DNA of 64,000 bases from Methanosarcina horonobensis HB-1 = JCM 15518. Lineage in GTDB: Archaea; Halobacteriota; Methanosarcinia; Methanosarcinales; Methanosarcinaceae. Shown piece by piece: positions 54,978 through 64,000 of this stretch. Numbering within the stretch: the first letter of the stretch is position 1; each line of letters starts with the position of its first letter. A program made the translations under genes and the position numbers. The notes under the pieces are model-generated. The model worked only from the letters and a program-made list of their open reading frames with translations. It was not told where the DNA came from and searched no databases. The DNA is taken from contig NZ_CP009516.1 in the NCBI RefSeq assembly GCF_000970285.1, forward strand, positions 124,001-188,000. The letters run 5' to 3'.

Positions 54978-55427
54978 GTTCCAGGTTTCTGGACCTTCAT
55001 TTATTCTTCTATTCTATTTTTTGGTATCTGTATGCAGAAATCTCAATCAGACTTTTTGTGAAGTTTTATCGGCTTTTTTTTATATCAATTCTTAAATTAA
55101 TCTAACTTGTTAAAAACAGGTTTTCTAATATTTCTGCTTCTTATTTTTGGTACTTTCTCTTTCTTGATGTTTATTTGTCTTATAACTAAACATTCTATAA
55201 CTCAGTTTATACCTTTACGTATCCTTAATTTTGAAACCTTGTATTATTGCCTTAATAGCTAATATGTGAGTTTACCTACTCTTAAAATTTAGAGATTAGT
55301 GAAAAGTATTTTATAGTATGTTGTTTTATTATGTCAGTAACCTAACATTATTTCAATGATTTATTATTATACCAGTGATATTCCATGCTCACGGTATATC
55401 TTTTAATATTTGCAGGGGTGTCCGCAT
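54978..55427. other. Spacer between copies B and C
   Basis: This is very AT-rich; no gene is seen in it. Confidence 0.4.
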
Positions 55428-55676
55428 ATGCTGTTAAGTGTAATTTCATCCAGTGCTATCTCTTCAAGTGTAATTTCCATGATTACAACCCCAGGACTTC
55501 CTCAGTATGGGTCCGCTGTAATTGTCGGGCTTATTTCTCTACTTTCTTTAAAGGAAGTCCTCTCTGCGTCCAAACATTGGAACGGTCGTCTTAGCAATTC
55601 TTTTAATCTGCCAATTGTTCCTTTACTGTTGAGCTTTGTAGCTATTGTTGTTTTTAAGGTCGGCACGATTATTTGA
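55428..55676 (+). CDS. 82-residue membrane protein, copy C (diverged)
   Basis: This has the same length and layout as copies A and B: MLLSVISSSAISSSVIS, TTPGLPQYGSAVIVGLISLL, SLKEVLSASKHWNGRLSNS and a hydrophobic end. The nucleotide sequence has diverged well beyond the A/B pair. The start at ATG 55428 follows GGGGTG; an in-frame TTG at 55410 is less likely. Confidence 0.78.
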   Translation: MLLSVISSSAISSSVISMITTPGLPQYGSAVIVGLISLLSLKEVLSASKHWNGRLSNSFNLPIVPLLLSFVAIVVFKVGTII

Positions 55677-55944
55677 GATTATTATTCTGATTTTAAAAAT
55701 TTCCTTCCTATATTCTTTTCATTAATTTTTTATCGCTCAAATAGTTTTATTTTTCTTTAAGTATTATCTCCTCAGGTCTACTTAAAGTCATATTTTTTTC
55801 TGTTTCCCTTCATCTTCTTTAATGTTTTTTTAGAAAGAAAATGAAAAAAGGAAAAAAAGGTTCGGTAAAAAAGAAAAAAGGCTGAAATCTTATATTCTCG
55901 GGAAATTCCTCAAATTAAAGCTTACATGGTTTTTTATTAAGAAT

Positions 55945-57204
55945 TCAAAAACCAGGCAATAGGTTTAGCTGGTGAGGCAAGATCCCGAAAAGGAAAACGT
56001 TGACGAATCCGTGGAGGACAGCAACAAAGGGTAAACTTTTTGTTTTGTAGAAAGCAAGGCCCATGATAAGTCCTACAATGCCTGTATAGAAAATTTCATA
56101 AATAGTGCCATATCCTGAGTGCATTAGCCCGAACATAAAACTTGTAATTAACAGGGCCTCCCACACGCTGAGAGCTTGCTCGAGCCTGCTCTGCAGGATT
56201 GATCTGAAGATAAGTTCCTCAACAAGCCCTACGAAAAAGACCATAGTAATGGTGAGCTTAAGCAGATTTACGAAAGTCAGGTCCGGAATCAGGTAGCTTG
56301 CTCGTATTGTAAGGTATTCTCCAAGTCCCATCAGGAAGCCAAGAGGAACTGAAAGAAGCATGTAAGGTACGAAATGTTTCAGGGTTATCCCAATTTGCTC
56401 AAGGGAGTCCCGCTGATGCAGTACAATTACCACTACAGGAATTGCCAGGGGCCCGTAGATAAAGACGAAGGTGTAAAGAGTAGTCTCAAAAAAGATTGGC
56501 ATTGAAAGGTTAATCAGTCTGAGCACCGGGAGAAGCATAAAGGCCTGGTAAATTCTGTGTATCTTCGGATCCTTTAAGAATATCTCGGAAAGAGAGAGAG
56601 CAATAACAATTCCTATATGTACCCAGACAGCAGCTCCCATTCTGCCTGAAAACATAAGAAGCTCTGCCAGGGTTATGCCCAGGATGGGAAATGCGGTAAG
56701 GAGCCTGAGTCTTGTGGTTTCGAATTCTTCCTCATTAATTTCTTCAATTTCTTCGGGCTCAGTTGTTTTGAAAATTTTAGATAAATGGAAATTTTCCATC
56801 ATCTTTTTTTGTAAATTCGGGGTTTCTCTAAGAATGCGTAAATATCCAAATAAAATCAGAACTGCTGCCCCGATTCCCACGATTGTATAGGCAATATCTA
56901 TCTTCTGTTCAAGCTTTAGAAATGGCTCTGAATCTTCATAAGGATCTGTAGCTCCGAGCTCTACTGTTTCTCCCGAAGTTTCGGCATGTATCTTTTCTGA
57001 AACAGAATCCATGTCTGGATAAGGAGACAAACTCAGGTTGCTATTCGATGCGGCAGCTGGAGAAATTACTATTGATGCCAGAATCAGAATTGAAACGATG
57101 ATTAGAAAGTTCAGTTCTTTTTGCCTTTTGTGAGAACTAATTAGTTTTTGCACGGAAATTGCTCCTCTTCCAGATCCAGACGAGTTCAGATCTATTTTGC
57201 GCAT
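55945..57204 (-). CDS. Chimeric protein: surface-protein shell fused to a CPBP protease
   Basis: In this 419-residue protein residues 14-52 (ISVQKLISSHKRQKELNFLI then a signal-like helix) resemble the start of the 52009-52911 surface protein. Residues ~103-125 (IAYTIVGIGAAVLILFGYL) resemble its anchor, but the Ig-like repeats are absent. From ~165 on it is a CPBP protease with E329-E330 (GLVEELIFRS), H362 (GLMHSGYG) and a later His (VLHGFVN). It is closely paralogous to the 46462 gene. The topology puts extra helices before the protease. Confidence 0.85.
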   Translation of the reverse strand: MRKIDLNSSGSGRGAISVQKLISSHKRQKELNFLIIVSILILASIVISPAAASNSNLSLSPYPDMDSVSEKIHAETSGETVELGATDPYEDSEPFLKLEQKIDIAYTIVGIGAAVLILFGYLRILRETPNLQKKMMENFHLSKIFKTTEPEEIEEINEEEFETTRLRLLTAFPILGITLAELLMFSGRMGAAVWVHIGIVIALSLSEIFLKDPKIHRIYQAFMLLPVLRLINLSMPIFFETTLYTFVFIYGPLAIPVVVIVLHQRDSLEQIGITLKHFVPYMLLSVPLGFLMGLGEYLTIRASYLIPDLTFVNLLKLTITMVFFVGLVEELIFRSILQSRLEQALSVWEALLITSFMFGLMHSGYGTIYEIFYTGIVGLIMGLAFYKTKSLPFVAVLHGFVNVFLFGILPHQLNLLPGF

Positions 57205-57740
57205 ATCTTATTAAAAGTTTTTCGTGGGTTTTTATTATTCGAGTATCAGGAAGGTCATAAGGGCCGGTATTATACAAGCTTTTCTTGTAAATATTATATA
57301 AAGTTTTGTAGATAGTCAGCTTTTTAAAATGTCGAATTTTGATCTGTCTGATTTCCCTTAAGACTGGAATGGGTGGATGTTTAGTTTTTCCCTTCGCTAC
57401 ACCTGAGCCAGTTGCTTAAAGCTTAAGTAAAAAGAACCCGAATTCACAGGATCAATGTTGAATTACTCCCCAAGATGACTTACTTCTTTTCATTACGAGC
57501 TTTTCGTTCTACTGTTAAAGGTATCGTTATTAGAGAACTTTTATACGGCACGGCAGTAAATTTATTGAGGAGATTTTGCCAAATGGTCAAAATCTAGCCG
57601 AAAATCTCTGGATGCTGGCAAATGCAGGTCAAAAACTGCCGTCTGAATTTTGCATTTACTGGAGTAATATTTAAGACTGAGCCTGATTGCTCAAAGGTCT
57701 TTGCTCTAGCTGCACCTTTTTGCCTCCAGAAGTTTATGCC
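57205..57740. other. Spacer between the chimera and DUF1616 copy 2
   Basis: There is no convincing gene. A 40-codon frame near 57474-57596 is open but shows no recognisable features. In the first cluster the same two genes are only six bases apart, so sequence was gained or lost here. Confidence 0.35.
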
Positions 57741-58637
57741 TCAGTTTTCTGTTGAACTCACGTTTATCCAGAGATGTAGATCCCTGTAGGGTGTGTTCTT
57801 GTCTGTCTCGTTGAAGAGCAGGAACTCAAGTTTCATATCCTTTCCCTCTACCGAAGGAGTGAGTGTTAGTGGCTCTTCCCAGGTCTCGTTATGGGCGAGT
57901 GAAACCTGTTGCATGTTTCCGGGTAGGGGAAGGGACTCATTTTCAAGCCTCACGTCCAGTGTGTAATTTACAGGGCTGTATTCATGATTTACGACTCCGA
58001 CAATTACTCTCCCGCTTTCCCCAAGTGTATAGTTTGTTGGGTAATTGTCAGCCATCCCTTCAGGCCCCAGGATATAGAACTCTGTGAAATGTTCTCCTTC
58101 TTTTGGGGTGATTACCACATAGAAAAGAGTTGTAACTGACAGAAGGATAGAGAGAATCAGAATTATTGTCAGAGCCCTGTCGAGTCCTGGTTCCGGCTTT
58201 TCCAGGATTTCAGCTTTAAGTTCATTTGCTATTCTCCTGAAGGGCACTTCAAAGGCATCAGCTTCGGGAAGTTTTTCCCGTCTCAAGTATGCAAGCCAGC
58301 ACATTAAAAGTGTAAACAATGAAAGGCTTGTCAGGATTGGCAGAAGCCTTATTCCCCAGGGCGTGTAGTTGAGCCCAAGACCAATGAGGGGCACGACTGC
58401 AATGCTTAACCCGAAGGAAAGAGCTGTCCTTTCGATCCCGTCAAGGTCGGATTTTGCAGGAAAGAGTGCAGCAATAAGGGCATACCCTGGGAGGAACAGT
58501 ACAAGAGGCAGGCCGACGATATTACGGATTACAGTTTCACTTAATCCGGGCACGAGTACGAAGAGATCGGTAAGGATCACAAGCCCGATAACGGCCAAAA
58601 GGTCTGAAGGAACTTTTTTTCCGGTCATTGAGGTCAT
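57741..58637 (-). CDS. DUF1616 membrane protein, copy 2
   Basis: This 298-residue paralog of the 47340-48269 gene has the same transmembrane pattern (LLAVIGLVILTDLFVLVPGL, LPLVLFLPGYALIAALFP, VVPLIGLGLNYTPWGIRLLP) and outer domain (PTNYTLGESGRVIVGVVNHE). It is followed, after a 536-base gap, by the chimeric protease. It is probably part of surface glycan or S-layer assembly. Confidence 0.83.
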   Translation of the reverse strand: MTSMTGKKVPSDLLAVIGLVILTDLFVLVPGLSETVIRNIVGLPLVLFLPGYALIAALFPAKSDLDGIERTALSFGLSIAVVPLIGLGLNYTPWGIRLLPILTSLSLFTLLMCWLAYLRREKLPEADAFEVPFRRIANELKAEILEKPEPGLDRALTIILILSILLSVTTLFYVVITPKEGEHFTEFYILGPEGMADNYPTNYTLGESGRVIVGVVNHEYSPVNYTLDVRLENESLPLPGNMQQVSLAHNETWEEPLTLTPSVEGKDMKLEFLLFNETDKNTPYRDLHLWINVSSTEN

Positions 58638-59472
58638 CCGGCATATAATTTAAAGACTTATTATATCTCTCTGGTTTTTTTCAGAAGAATAAGAAGAGTA
58701 ACTATTTTTTCCTAATACATTTTATTCTTTCGCTTCTTTTTCAATTCGTGTATTATCAGCTAGAATTTTTTTCTGTTCTTCTGTATTTCTTATGTCTTGC
58801 TGCGCGATTTTTCGACTTTTCTACATCATCTTCACTTTTTTCTAAGTGACTTTTTTCGTAGACCGATAGCTTTATTATTTTTCTTCATATGTATATTTTT
58901 TGATTAAGTCTATTTTAGATTTAACTCCCCTTGGGAAACCCAACCAAAGAATTCGGAAAGATCTTTCTAAAGTTCTTTTCTTTTTTGCTTCTCTCTTTAT
59001 CCGGATATGCGGCAAGTTGTAAATATAGCTATGTAAAATTTTATGACTTCAAACCTCTGGTAAGGATGTCTAAAAATTCTGGAAAATTTACGGTACCAGT
59101 GTACTGAAATCCAGAGTGCTTACAATGCTGTTTTCTCTAAATTATTTTTTTATTTTTTGATATTTATTTTTTCCCTGTCGCAATTTTATAACTATTTTTT
59201 TAAAGTCTATAGTTCAATAGTATATCATTATATTTGTCCAACTAAGGCTTGCTTGCTATTATTATTTCTGACGTATTATTATTATATTGTTTATTCATCA
59301 ATAAATATATATAGTCATGACATATATGTCATTCTAAAAAATTAAAGTGCATTTCGTACTCAAACAGTTATTCAATAAACTCTATTCATTGCGAAATTAC
59401 GATAGTAAGTAACTTTTAGGCGTTTATAACTGTCTCTACTTTATAATATTAGTTAAAAAGGGGGTCATACAA
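58638..59472. other. Long AT-rich divergent spacer before the glycan operon
   Basis: This 835-base spacer contains very AT-rich tracts near 59140-59340 and a TATA-like TTTATAA at 59423, suitable for the glycan operon, with AAGGGGGTC just before the start codon. I see no supported gene in it. Confidence 0.4.
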
Positions 59473-60444
59473 ATGAGTAATGAACTGCTTATGGACAACA
59501 ATACTCAGTACTCAGCCCATATAGAAAACCAGCGCTTCAGGGAGTTCTCCTCTCAAAATATAACTGCTATCCTTCCAGTCTGCAATGAAGAAGTTTCAAT
59601 AGGGAGTATAGTTCTTCTCACCAGACTTTATGCAGACAATGTAGTAGTGATTGATGACGGCAGCACTGACCGCACTACTGAAGTCGCTAAGAAAGCTGGA
59701 GCTCAGGTGATTGTACACAAATTCAATCAGGGAAAAGCTGAAGCTCTCAAAACCGGATTTAAAATTGCAGTCGATCTGGGCGCAGATATTATAGTTACTA
59801 TGGATTTGAACAGCCAGCACAACCCTGCTGATATCCCAAAGCTCGTTGCTCCTATCATCAAAGGTGATGCTGAGATAGTAAATGGCAGTCGCTATCTGAA
59901 TCATCCGGGTAAAAATGACTCTATCTACCGTCGCATAGGTCACACCATGCAGGATACAACTGCAAAAATGAACTTAAACCTTGGAATTACTGACACGCAG
60001 AGCGGTTTCCGCGCCTACGCAGCCTCCACAAAAGACATTTTCCGCTTCAGCGGCAAAAAAATAGCCATAGAAAATGAAATGCTTGCTGACGCAGGGAGGT
60101 CAGGCATCCGTATTACCGAAGTAGAGATCGGAGCCTACAATAACTCCGAAACTTCAATCAGAAATCCGGCAAAGTACATGCTCGGCACCCTGAAGACTGT
60201 GGTTGAAGACATAGAAAACAACAGGCCTTTGTACCTCTACTCCGTGCCAGGTTTTGCCCTTGCAACATGTGGCTTTTATATGGGGTTCAAATTCATGGAA
60301 GCCTTTTTCCTGGGCAGTGCAAACCTTAATTTCGGGCATACCTTCCTGATGGTTTTCCTGGCCCTTATAGGAGTATATATGACTTTAAAAGGAATAGTAG
60401 CCCATTCGATGGAAGGAGCTTTCAGACAAGTAGATCTTGTTTGA
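59473..60444 (+). CDS. GT2-like protein with altered DXD motif
   Basis: This 323-residue protein has the GT-A fold of dolichol-phosphate-sugar synthases: ILPVCNEEVSIGSIVLLT, VVVIDDGSTDRTTEVA, NGSRYLN, TDTQSGFRAYAAS and two C-terminal transmembrane segments. The metal-binding DXD, DSD in the paralog, is D111-L-N113 here (TMDLNSQHNPADI), and the later RYDV motif is AYNN. The protein may be inactive, altered in specificity, or a partner of the next enzyme. It is first in the operon. Confidence 0.85.
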   Translation: MSNELLMDNNTQYSAHIENQRFREFSSQNITAILPVCNEEVSIGSIVLLTRLYADNVVVIDDGSTDRTTEVAKKAGAQVIVHKFNQGKAEALKTGFKIAVDLGADIIVTMDLNSQHNPADIPKLVAPIIKGDAEIVNGSRYLNHPGKNDSIYRRIGHTMQDTTAKMNLNLGITDTQSGFRAYAASTKDIFRFSGKKIAIENEMLADAGRSGIRITEVEIGAYNNSETSIRNPAKYMLGTLKTVVEDIENNRPLYLYSVPGFALATCGFYMGFKFMEAFFLGSANLNFGHTFLMVFLALIGVYMTLKGIVAHSMEGAFRQVDLV

Positions 60445-60676
60445 TATTTACTCTAATACTTTGAATCTTATTTAGCTAACTTAACTAATTAAGATCAAAC
60501 AATTATTCAGATGCGAGGATTAGATCATTAAACTAACTAAATTTGCTTTTTGTTCCCCATATGCCTGAATAATTTCAGCCAATTAATACATTCACCTGGT
60601 TGATACGTCCAATAATTACTTGATATGTCATTAACGGTCTTACTTACAGTAAATCTATTATCAGAGGGTTATTCAA

Positions 60677-61648
60677 ATGAATCAAGAACGGCTTAAGGGT
60701 ACAAGCATCCAATTACTATTAAAAAAAGAGGGGAGTCATGATGTAAAAGGTACATCCCCTCAAAATGTTACCGTAGTTCTTCCTGCCTTCAACGAGGAAG
60801 TTTCCATTGGTAGCATAGTCCTTCTCACTAAACACTACTGCGACAGTGTAATCGTGGTTGATGACGGCAGTTCTGACCGCACAGCTGCAATCGCCAGGAA
60901 CGCAGGCGCCCATGTGGTTGTTCACGAGGCTAACAAAGGCAAAGGAGCAGCCCTCAAGACCGGCTTTAAAGCCGCTGCCGACCTCGGTGCGGATATTATA
61001 GTTACTATGGACTCTGACGGTCAGCACAATCCTGCAGACATTCCCAGACTTATAGCCCCTATTATTGACGGCTATGCTGAAATGGTCAACGGCAGCCGCT
61101 ATTTAAGCCATAATGATAAAAACACTCCAGTTTATCGTCGTGTCGGGCAGACAATCCTCGATACGGCCACAAATATGAATTCAGGTCTCAAGATTACAGA
61201 TTCGCAGAGTGGTTTTCGTGCCTTTGCAGCCTCAACAAAAGATATCTTCCGCTTCAATGCGCAGGGTATGGCAATAGAAAGTGAAATGCTTGCCGATGCA
61301 GGTAGATTCGGATTAAAGATCAAGGAAGTGGAGATCGGGGTAAGGTATGATGTTGACTGTTCAACAATAAGCCCGGTAAAACATGGTTTAGGCGTCCTTG
61401 TTATGGTTTTAAAAGATGTCGAGTTTAAAAGGCCTCTTTATTTCTTCACAGCCCCAGGAATTGTTCTGGATGCAGGCGGTCTGATTATGGGTGTGATGTT
61501 TCTACATAATTTTACGCTTGGCACAGGTCTGTATTTTGGGCCTACGGTACTGATGGTCCTGCTTATTATTGTAGGGACTTTCATGACTTTGACAGGAATA
61601 TTACTGCATTCTGTGTCTGCAGTTGCGAGGAAAACAGATGTGGTTTAA
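60677..61648 (+). CDS. GT2 glycosyltransferase, dolichol-phosphate-sugar synthase type
   Basis: This 323-residue protein is paralogous and collinear with the previous gene. It has VVLPAFNEEVSIGSIVLLT, IVVDDGSSDRTAAIA, the intact DXD D112-S-D114 (TMDSDGQHNPADI), NGSRYLS, TDSQSGFRAF, RYDVDCSTISP and two C-terminal hydrophobic segments. It probably moves a sugar from a nucleotide donor to a polyprenyl (dolichyl) phosphate on the inner face of the membrane. Confidence 0.88.
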   Translation: MNQERLKGTSIQLLLKKEGSHDVKGTSPQNVTVVLPAFNEEVSIGSIVLLTKHYCDSVIVVDDGSSDRTAAIARNAGAHVVVHEANKGKGAALKTGFKAAADLGADIIVTMDSDGQHNPADIPRLIAPIIDGYAEMVNGSRYLSHNDKNTPVYRRVGQTILDTATNMNSGLKITDSQSGFRAFAASTKDIFRFNAQGMAIESEMLADAGRFGLKIKEVEIGVRYDVDCSTISPVKHGLGVLVMVLKDVEFKRPLYFFTAPGIVLDAGGLIMGVMFLHNFTLGTGLYFGPTVLMVLLIIVGTFMTLTGILLHSVSAVARKTDVV

Positions 61649-61678
61649 ACTAAATAATTAAAAGGGGGGTCTTTTTTC

Positions 61679-62782
61679 TTGAAAATACTGCGAGTTGCAC
61701 CTGATATATATCCTCACACGGTCGGTGGATTTGGTATACATATTCATGAAATGTCTAAAGAACAGGTCAGATTAGGGCATAATGTGACTGTATATACAGC
61801 TTCTGAAGGTGTCGAACCTGAGTACAAAGCGGATGATGGTTATTATGTCCGTAATTTCAAGCCACTTATAAAAGTACTTGGCAATTCCATTATGCCTTCC
61901 ATGCTTTTTAACCTCCTCGAAGAGCAATCCAATTACGATATTGTCCATGCTCATTCACATCTTTTTTTCTCAACTAACCTGAGTGCAGTGGCCAGACAGA
62001 TCGGCTCAACCCCTCTTGTTATAACTAATCATGGCCTGAATTCTCAGACTGCTCCGAAATGGTTTCAGGACTTTTACACTGCAACAGGTGCACGTCTAAC
62101 CTTTGCAGCTGCCGATAAAATTCTCTGCTATACTGAGACCGAAAAACAGGAACTTGTTGATCTGGGGATAAAATCCGATAAAATTGGGGTAATCCACAAT
62201 GGAATTGATACCGATCTATTTATCCCTGCCAGAGATCCCTGTTTTGATAAAAAGGACCTGCTCTGGGTCGGCAGATATGCAAAAGGAAAAGGCCTCGATT
62301 ACCTTATAGATGCTTTCAGTATTTTGAAAACAAGACATCCTGATGTTACTCTTACTCTGGTTGGTAAAGGCCCGGAAAAAGACCACATTACCCAAAAAGT
62401 ACGCGATCTGGACCTGGAAAGCAGTATTATCATGAAAGACTTTGTTCCGAATTCCGAGATCGTAAGCATGTACCAGAATTCAAGCGTTTTTGTACTTCCA
62501 AGCCTTGAGGAAGGAGTTCCAAGGACGATTCTTGAAGCAATGTCCTGCGGGACCCCTGTTGTTTGTTCCAGATTACCCCAGCTTGTTGATATTGTTGAGG
62601 GCTGCGGGTTGCTAGTGCCTGTAAAAGACTCTCAAGCCCTTGCAGACAGCATTTCGAAAGTGCTTTCGGACTCCTCTCTCGCAGAAGAATTCCGGGAAAA
62701 CGGGAGAAGAAAGGTAGTTGAAAATCATTCGTGGAAAGACACAGTGAAGAAAACGGTCCAGCTTTACAAAGAGTTGATCTAA
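61679..62782 (+). CDS. GT4 (GT-B) glycosyltransferase
   Basis: This 367-residue protein has PDIYPHTVGGFGIHIHEMSK at the N-terminus (acceptor side) and a C-terminal GT4 donor site: KKDLLWVGRYAKGKGLDYLI, VTLTLVGKGPEKD, and PSLEEGVPRTILEAMSCGTP with the E-x7-E pattern. It starts at TTG with a strong SD (AAGGGGGGT). It probably builds a surface glycan. The next gene begins directly after the stop. Confidence 0.9.
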   Translation: MKILRVAPDIYPHTVGGFGIHIHEMSKEQVRLGHNVTVYTASEGVEPEYKADDGYYVRNFKPLIKVLGNSIMPSMLFNLLEEQSNYDIVHAHSHLFFSTNLSAVARQIGSTPLVITNHGLNSQTAPKWFQDFYTATGARLTFAAADKILCYTETEKQELVDLGIKSDKIGVIHNGIDTDLFIPARDPCFDKKDLLWVGRYAKGKGLDYLIDAFSILKTRHPDVTLTLVGKGPEKDHITQKVRDLDLESSIIMKDFVPNSEIVSMYQNSSVFVLPSLEEGVPRTILEAMSCGTPVVCSRLPQLVDIVEGCGLLVPVKDSQALADSISKVLSDSSLAEEFRENGRRKVVENHSWKDTVKKTVQLYKELI

Positions 62783-63847
62783 ATGTCCAAAATAGTTATC
62801 ACAGGCGGTGCAGGTTTTATAGGCTCACATATTGCAGAAAACTTGGCAAAAAACGGACATGAGATTGTCATTGTAGATAACCTTGATCCTTATTATTCTG
62901 TTGATTTGAAAATGAAAAACGTAAAGACTGTTCTTAACAGTGGGGATGTCACTTTTGTTAATGCAGATATTACTGACCTTTCCAGGATGGGGCAGATTAT
63001 TGATAGTACAGTGGACTATGTTTATCACGAAGCTGCCCAGGCAGGGGTAAGAATTTCAGTTGAAGACCCATTTAAGCCGAATGACGTGAATGTGCTGGGC
63101 ACTTTGAATGTACTTAAGGCTTCTCTGGATGCGGGTGTAAAAAAGGTCATTAATGCTTCTTCTTCTTCTGTTTATGGAAAAGTAAAATATTTGCCTTTTG
63201 ACGAGCAGCACCCAACAGAACCGGTATCTCCATACGGTGTTAGCAAATTAGCTGCAGAACACTACTGTAGAGTATTTTACGAAGTGTATGGGCTTCCAAC
63301 TACTTCGTTACGTTATTTCACAGTATATGGACCAAGGATGAGACCTGATCTTGCAATATCAATATTCACTCGAAAAATGCTTGCGAATGAGCCTATTACT
63401 GTTTTTGGAGATGGAGAGCAAACCAGGGATTTTACATTTATTGAGGATGTCGTAGAAGCTAACAAGAGACTTCTTGACAATAAGATAACCGATGGAAAGG
63501 TTTTGAATATCGGTGGTGGAAACCGAATCAGTGTAAATTGTTTGATTGAAAACCTGAGATCGATTACCGGTTCAAAATCTGAAGTTATTTACGCAGGTAA
63601 ACAAAAAGGAGATACAGAGGATACTCTTGCAGGTGTTGATCTGGGAAACGAAATGATTGGGTACAGACCGCTATTCAACATTAATAAAGGCTTGAATAAT
63701 TTTGTAGACTGGTTTAAAACTGAGGGAGATACTCATGGGTTCGATAAACAAGTTAATGTTGCTTCACCAGGTTCGCAAAAGTCAGTGACTTCAGTTGTTC
63801 ATTTAATTGAATCTTATAAAAAACATGTTTTGTATAATTCAAACTAA
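62783..63847 (+). CDS. NAD-dependent nucleotide-sugar epimerase
   Basis: This 354-residue short-chain dehydrogenase-type enzyme has ITGGAGFIGSHIAENLA, SSSSVYGK, the catalytic pattern SPYGVSKLAAEHYC, and LRYFTVYGPRMRPDLAI. This LRYFTVYGP form is common in UDP-glucuronate/UDP-N-acetylhexosamine epimerases. It has an extra C-terminal tail of ~40 residues. The ATG follows the GT4 stop without a gap. It supplies an activated sugar for the operon; the exact sugar is unknown. Confidence 0.88.
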   Translation: MSKIVITGGAGFIGSHIAENLAKNGHEIVIVDNLDPYYSVDLKMKNVKTVLNSGDVTFVNADITDLSRMGQIIDSTVDYVYHEAAQAGVRISVEDPFKPNDVNVLGTLNVLKASLDAGVKKVINASSSSVYGKVKYLPFDEQHPTEPVSPYGVSKLAAEHYCRVFYEVYGLPTTSLRYFTVYGPRMRPDLAISIFTRKMLANEPITVFGDGEQTRDFTFIEDVVEANKRLLDNKITDGKVLNIGGGNRISVNCLIENLRSITGSKSEVIYAGKQKGDTEDTLAGVDLGNEMIGYRPLFNINKGLNNFVDWFKTEGDTHGFDKQVNVASPGSQKSVTSVVHLIESYKKHVLYNSN

Positions 63848-63895
63848 TTTTATTGAAAAAGAGGCTTAGAAGATTAATACTGTGAATGATTTTTT

Positions 63896-64000
63896 ATGAA
63901 AGTCTTAATTTGCGCTTCAGAGTATTATCCTTATGGATCTGGGATAGCCAACGTTGCATATAATGTAGTGGAACAATTGAAAAAAATGGGTATCGAATGC
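63896..64000 (+). CDS. Start of a GT4-like glycosyltransferase, cut by the window end
   Basis: The first 35 residues (MKVLICASEYYPYGSGIANV, then AYNVVEQLKKMG) look like the N-terminus of a GT-B type enzyme, with a first strand and Gly-rich loop. The rest is outside the window. It lies 48 bases after the epimerase. Confidence 0.6.
   Translation, partial: MKVLICASEYYPYGSGIANVAYNVVEQLKKMGIEC

Noticed and set aside
59157-59345. Hydrophobic ORF in the spacer before the glycan operon
   Set aside because: It consists of Phe/Tyr/Ile-rich translation of AT-rich DNA without SD or recognisable pattern.

Overview
The window is a Methanosarcina chromosome segment; the species is not resolved. The evidence is a methanogenesis marker 14 gene, the MC1 chromosomal protein, GTP cyclohydrolase MptA, archaeal GatCAB, S17e, a RaSEA-type radical SAM enzyme, PGF-pre-PGF and DUF1616 surface/membrane proteins, AT-rich spacers with archaeal TATA boxes, and Shine-Dalgarno motifs of the GAGGTGA type.

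Bases 1-26200 are mostly housekeeping: a truncated nitrilase, gatC-gatA-gatB, an OsmC-like protein, a YHS/ferredoxin/FrhB-like protein, marker 14, a DUF2098-like protein, mptA, MC1, argB, a broken acetyltransferase, RaSEA, the GMP synthase ATPase subunit, RecQ, a pilin-like protein with a prepilin peptidase, a fused HPS-RraA enzyme, and pyrB-pyrI flanked by two paralogous small proteins. The stretch 15.2-17.5 kb is nearly empty but holds a possible 31-residue membrane peptide.

Bases 26297-35256 are the most unusual part. A regulator is followed by thirteen tandem minus-strand genes, many overlapping by 1-10 bp. Their products share an N-terminal block ending in KLMGWCP-NAK but carry different membrane domains. 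Eight resemble the Methanosarcina-restricted DUF1673 family and at least four carry a PH-like domain. I see no characterised function; this is the best candidate for an undescribed system. One member has a one-base deletion exactly in the signature.

Bases 35497-40525 hold winged-helix regulators beside membrane or beta-helix surface proteins. Bases 41125-43039 carry rps17e-dapA-dapB. A TnpB remnant lies at 44.0-44.5 kb.

Bases 45396-58637 form a cell-surface region: two anchored surface proteins, a PGF-pre-PGF protein, two DUF1616 proteins, two CPBP membrane proteases and three paralogous 82-residue membrane proteins. One protease appears fused to the shell of the surface protein. Bases 59473-64000 begin a glycan operon of two GT2 enzymes (one lacking the DXD motif), a GT4 enzyme, a sugar-nucleotide epimerase and the start of another glycosyltransferase. 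Together with DUF1616 this suggests envelope glycan assembly. I saw no rRNA, tRNA or CRISPR array by eye.
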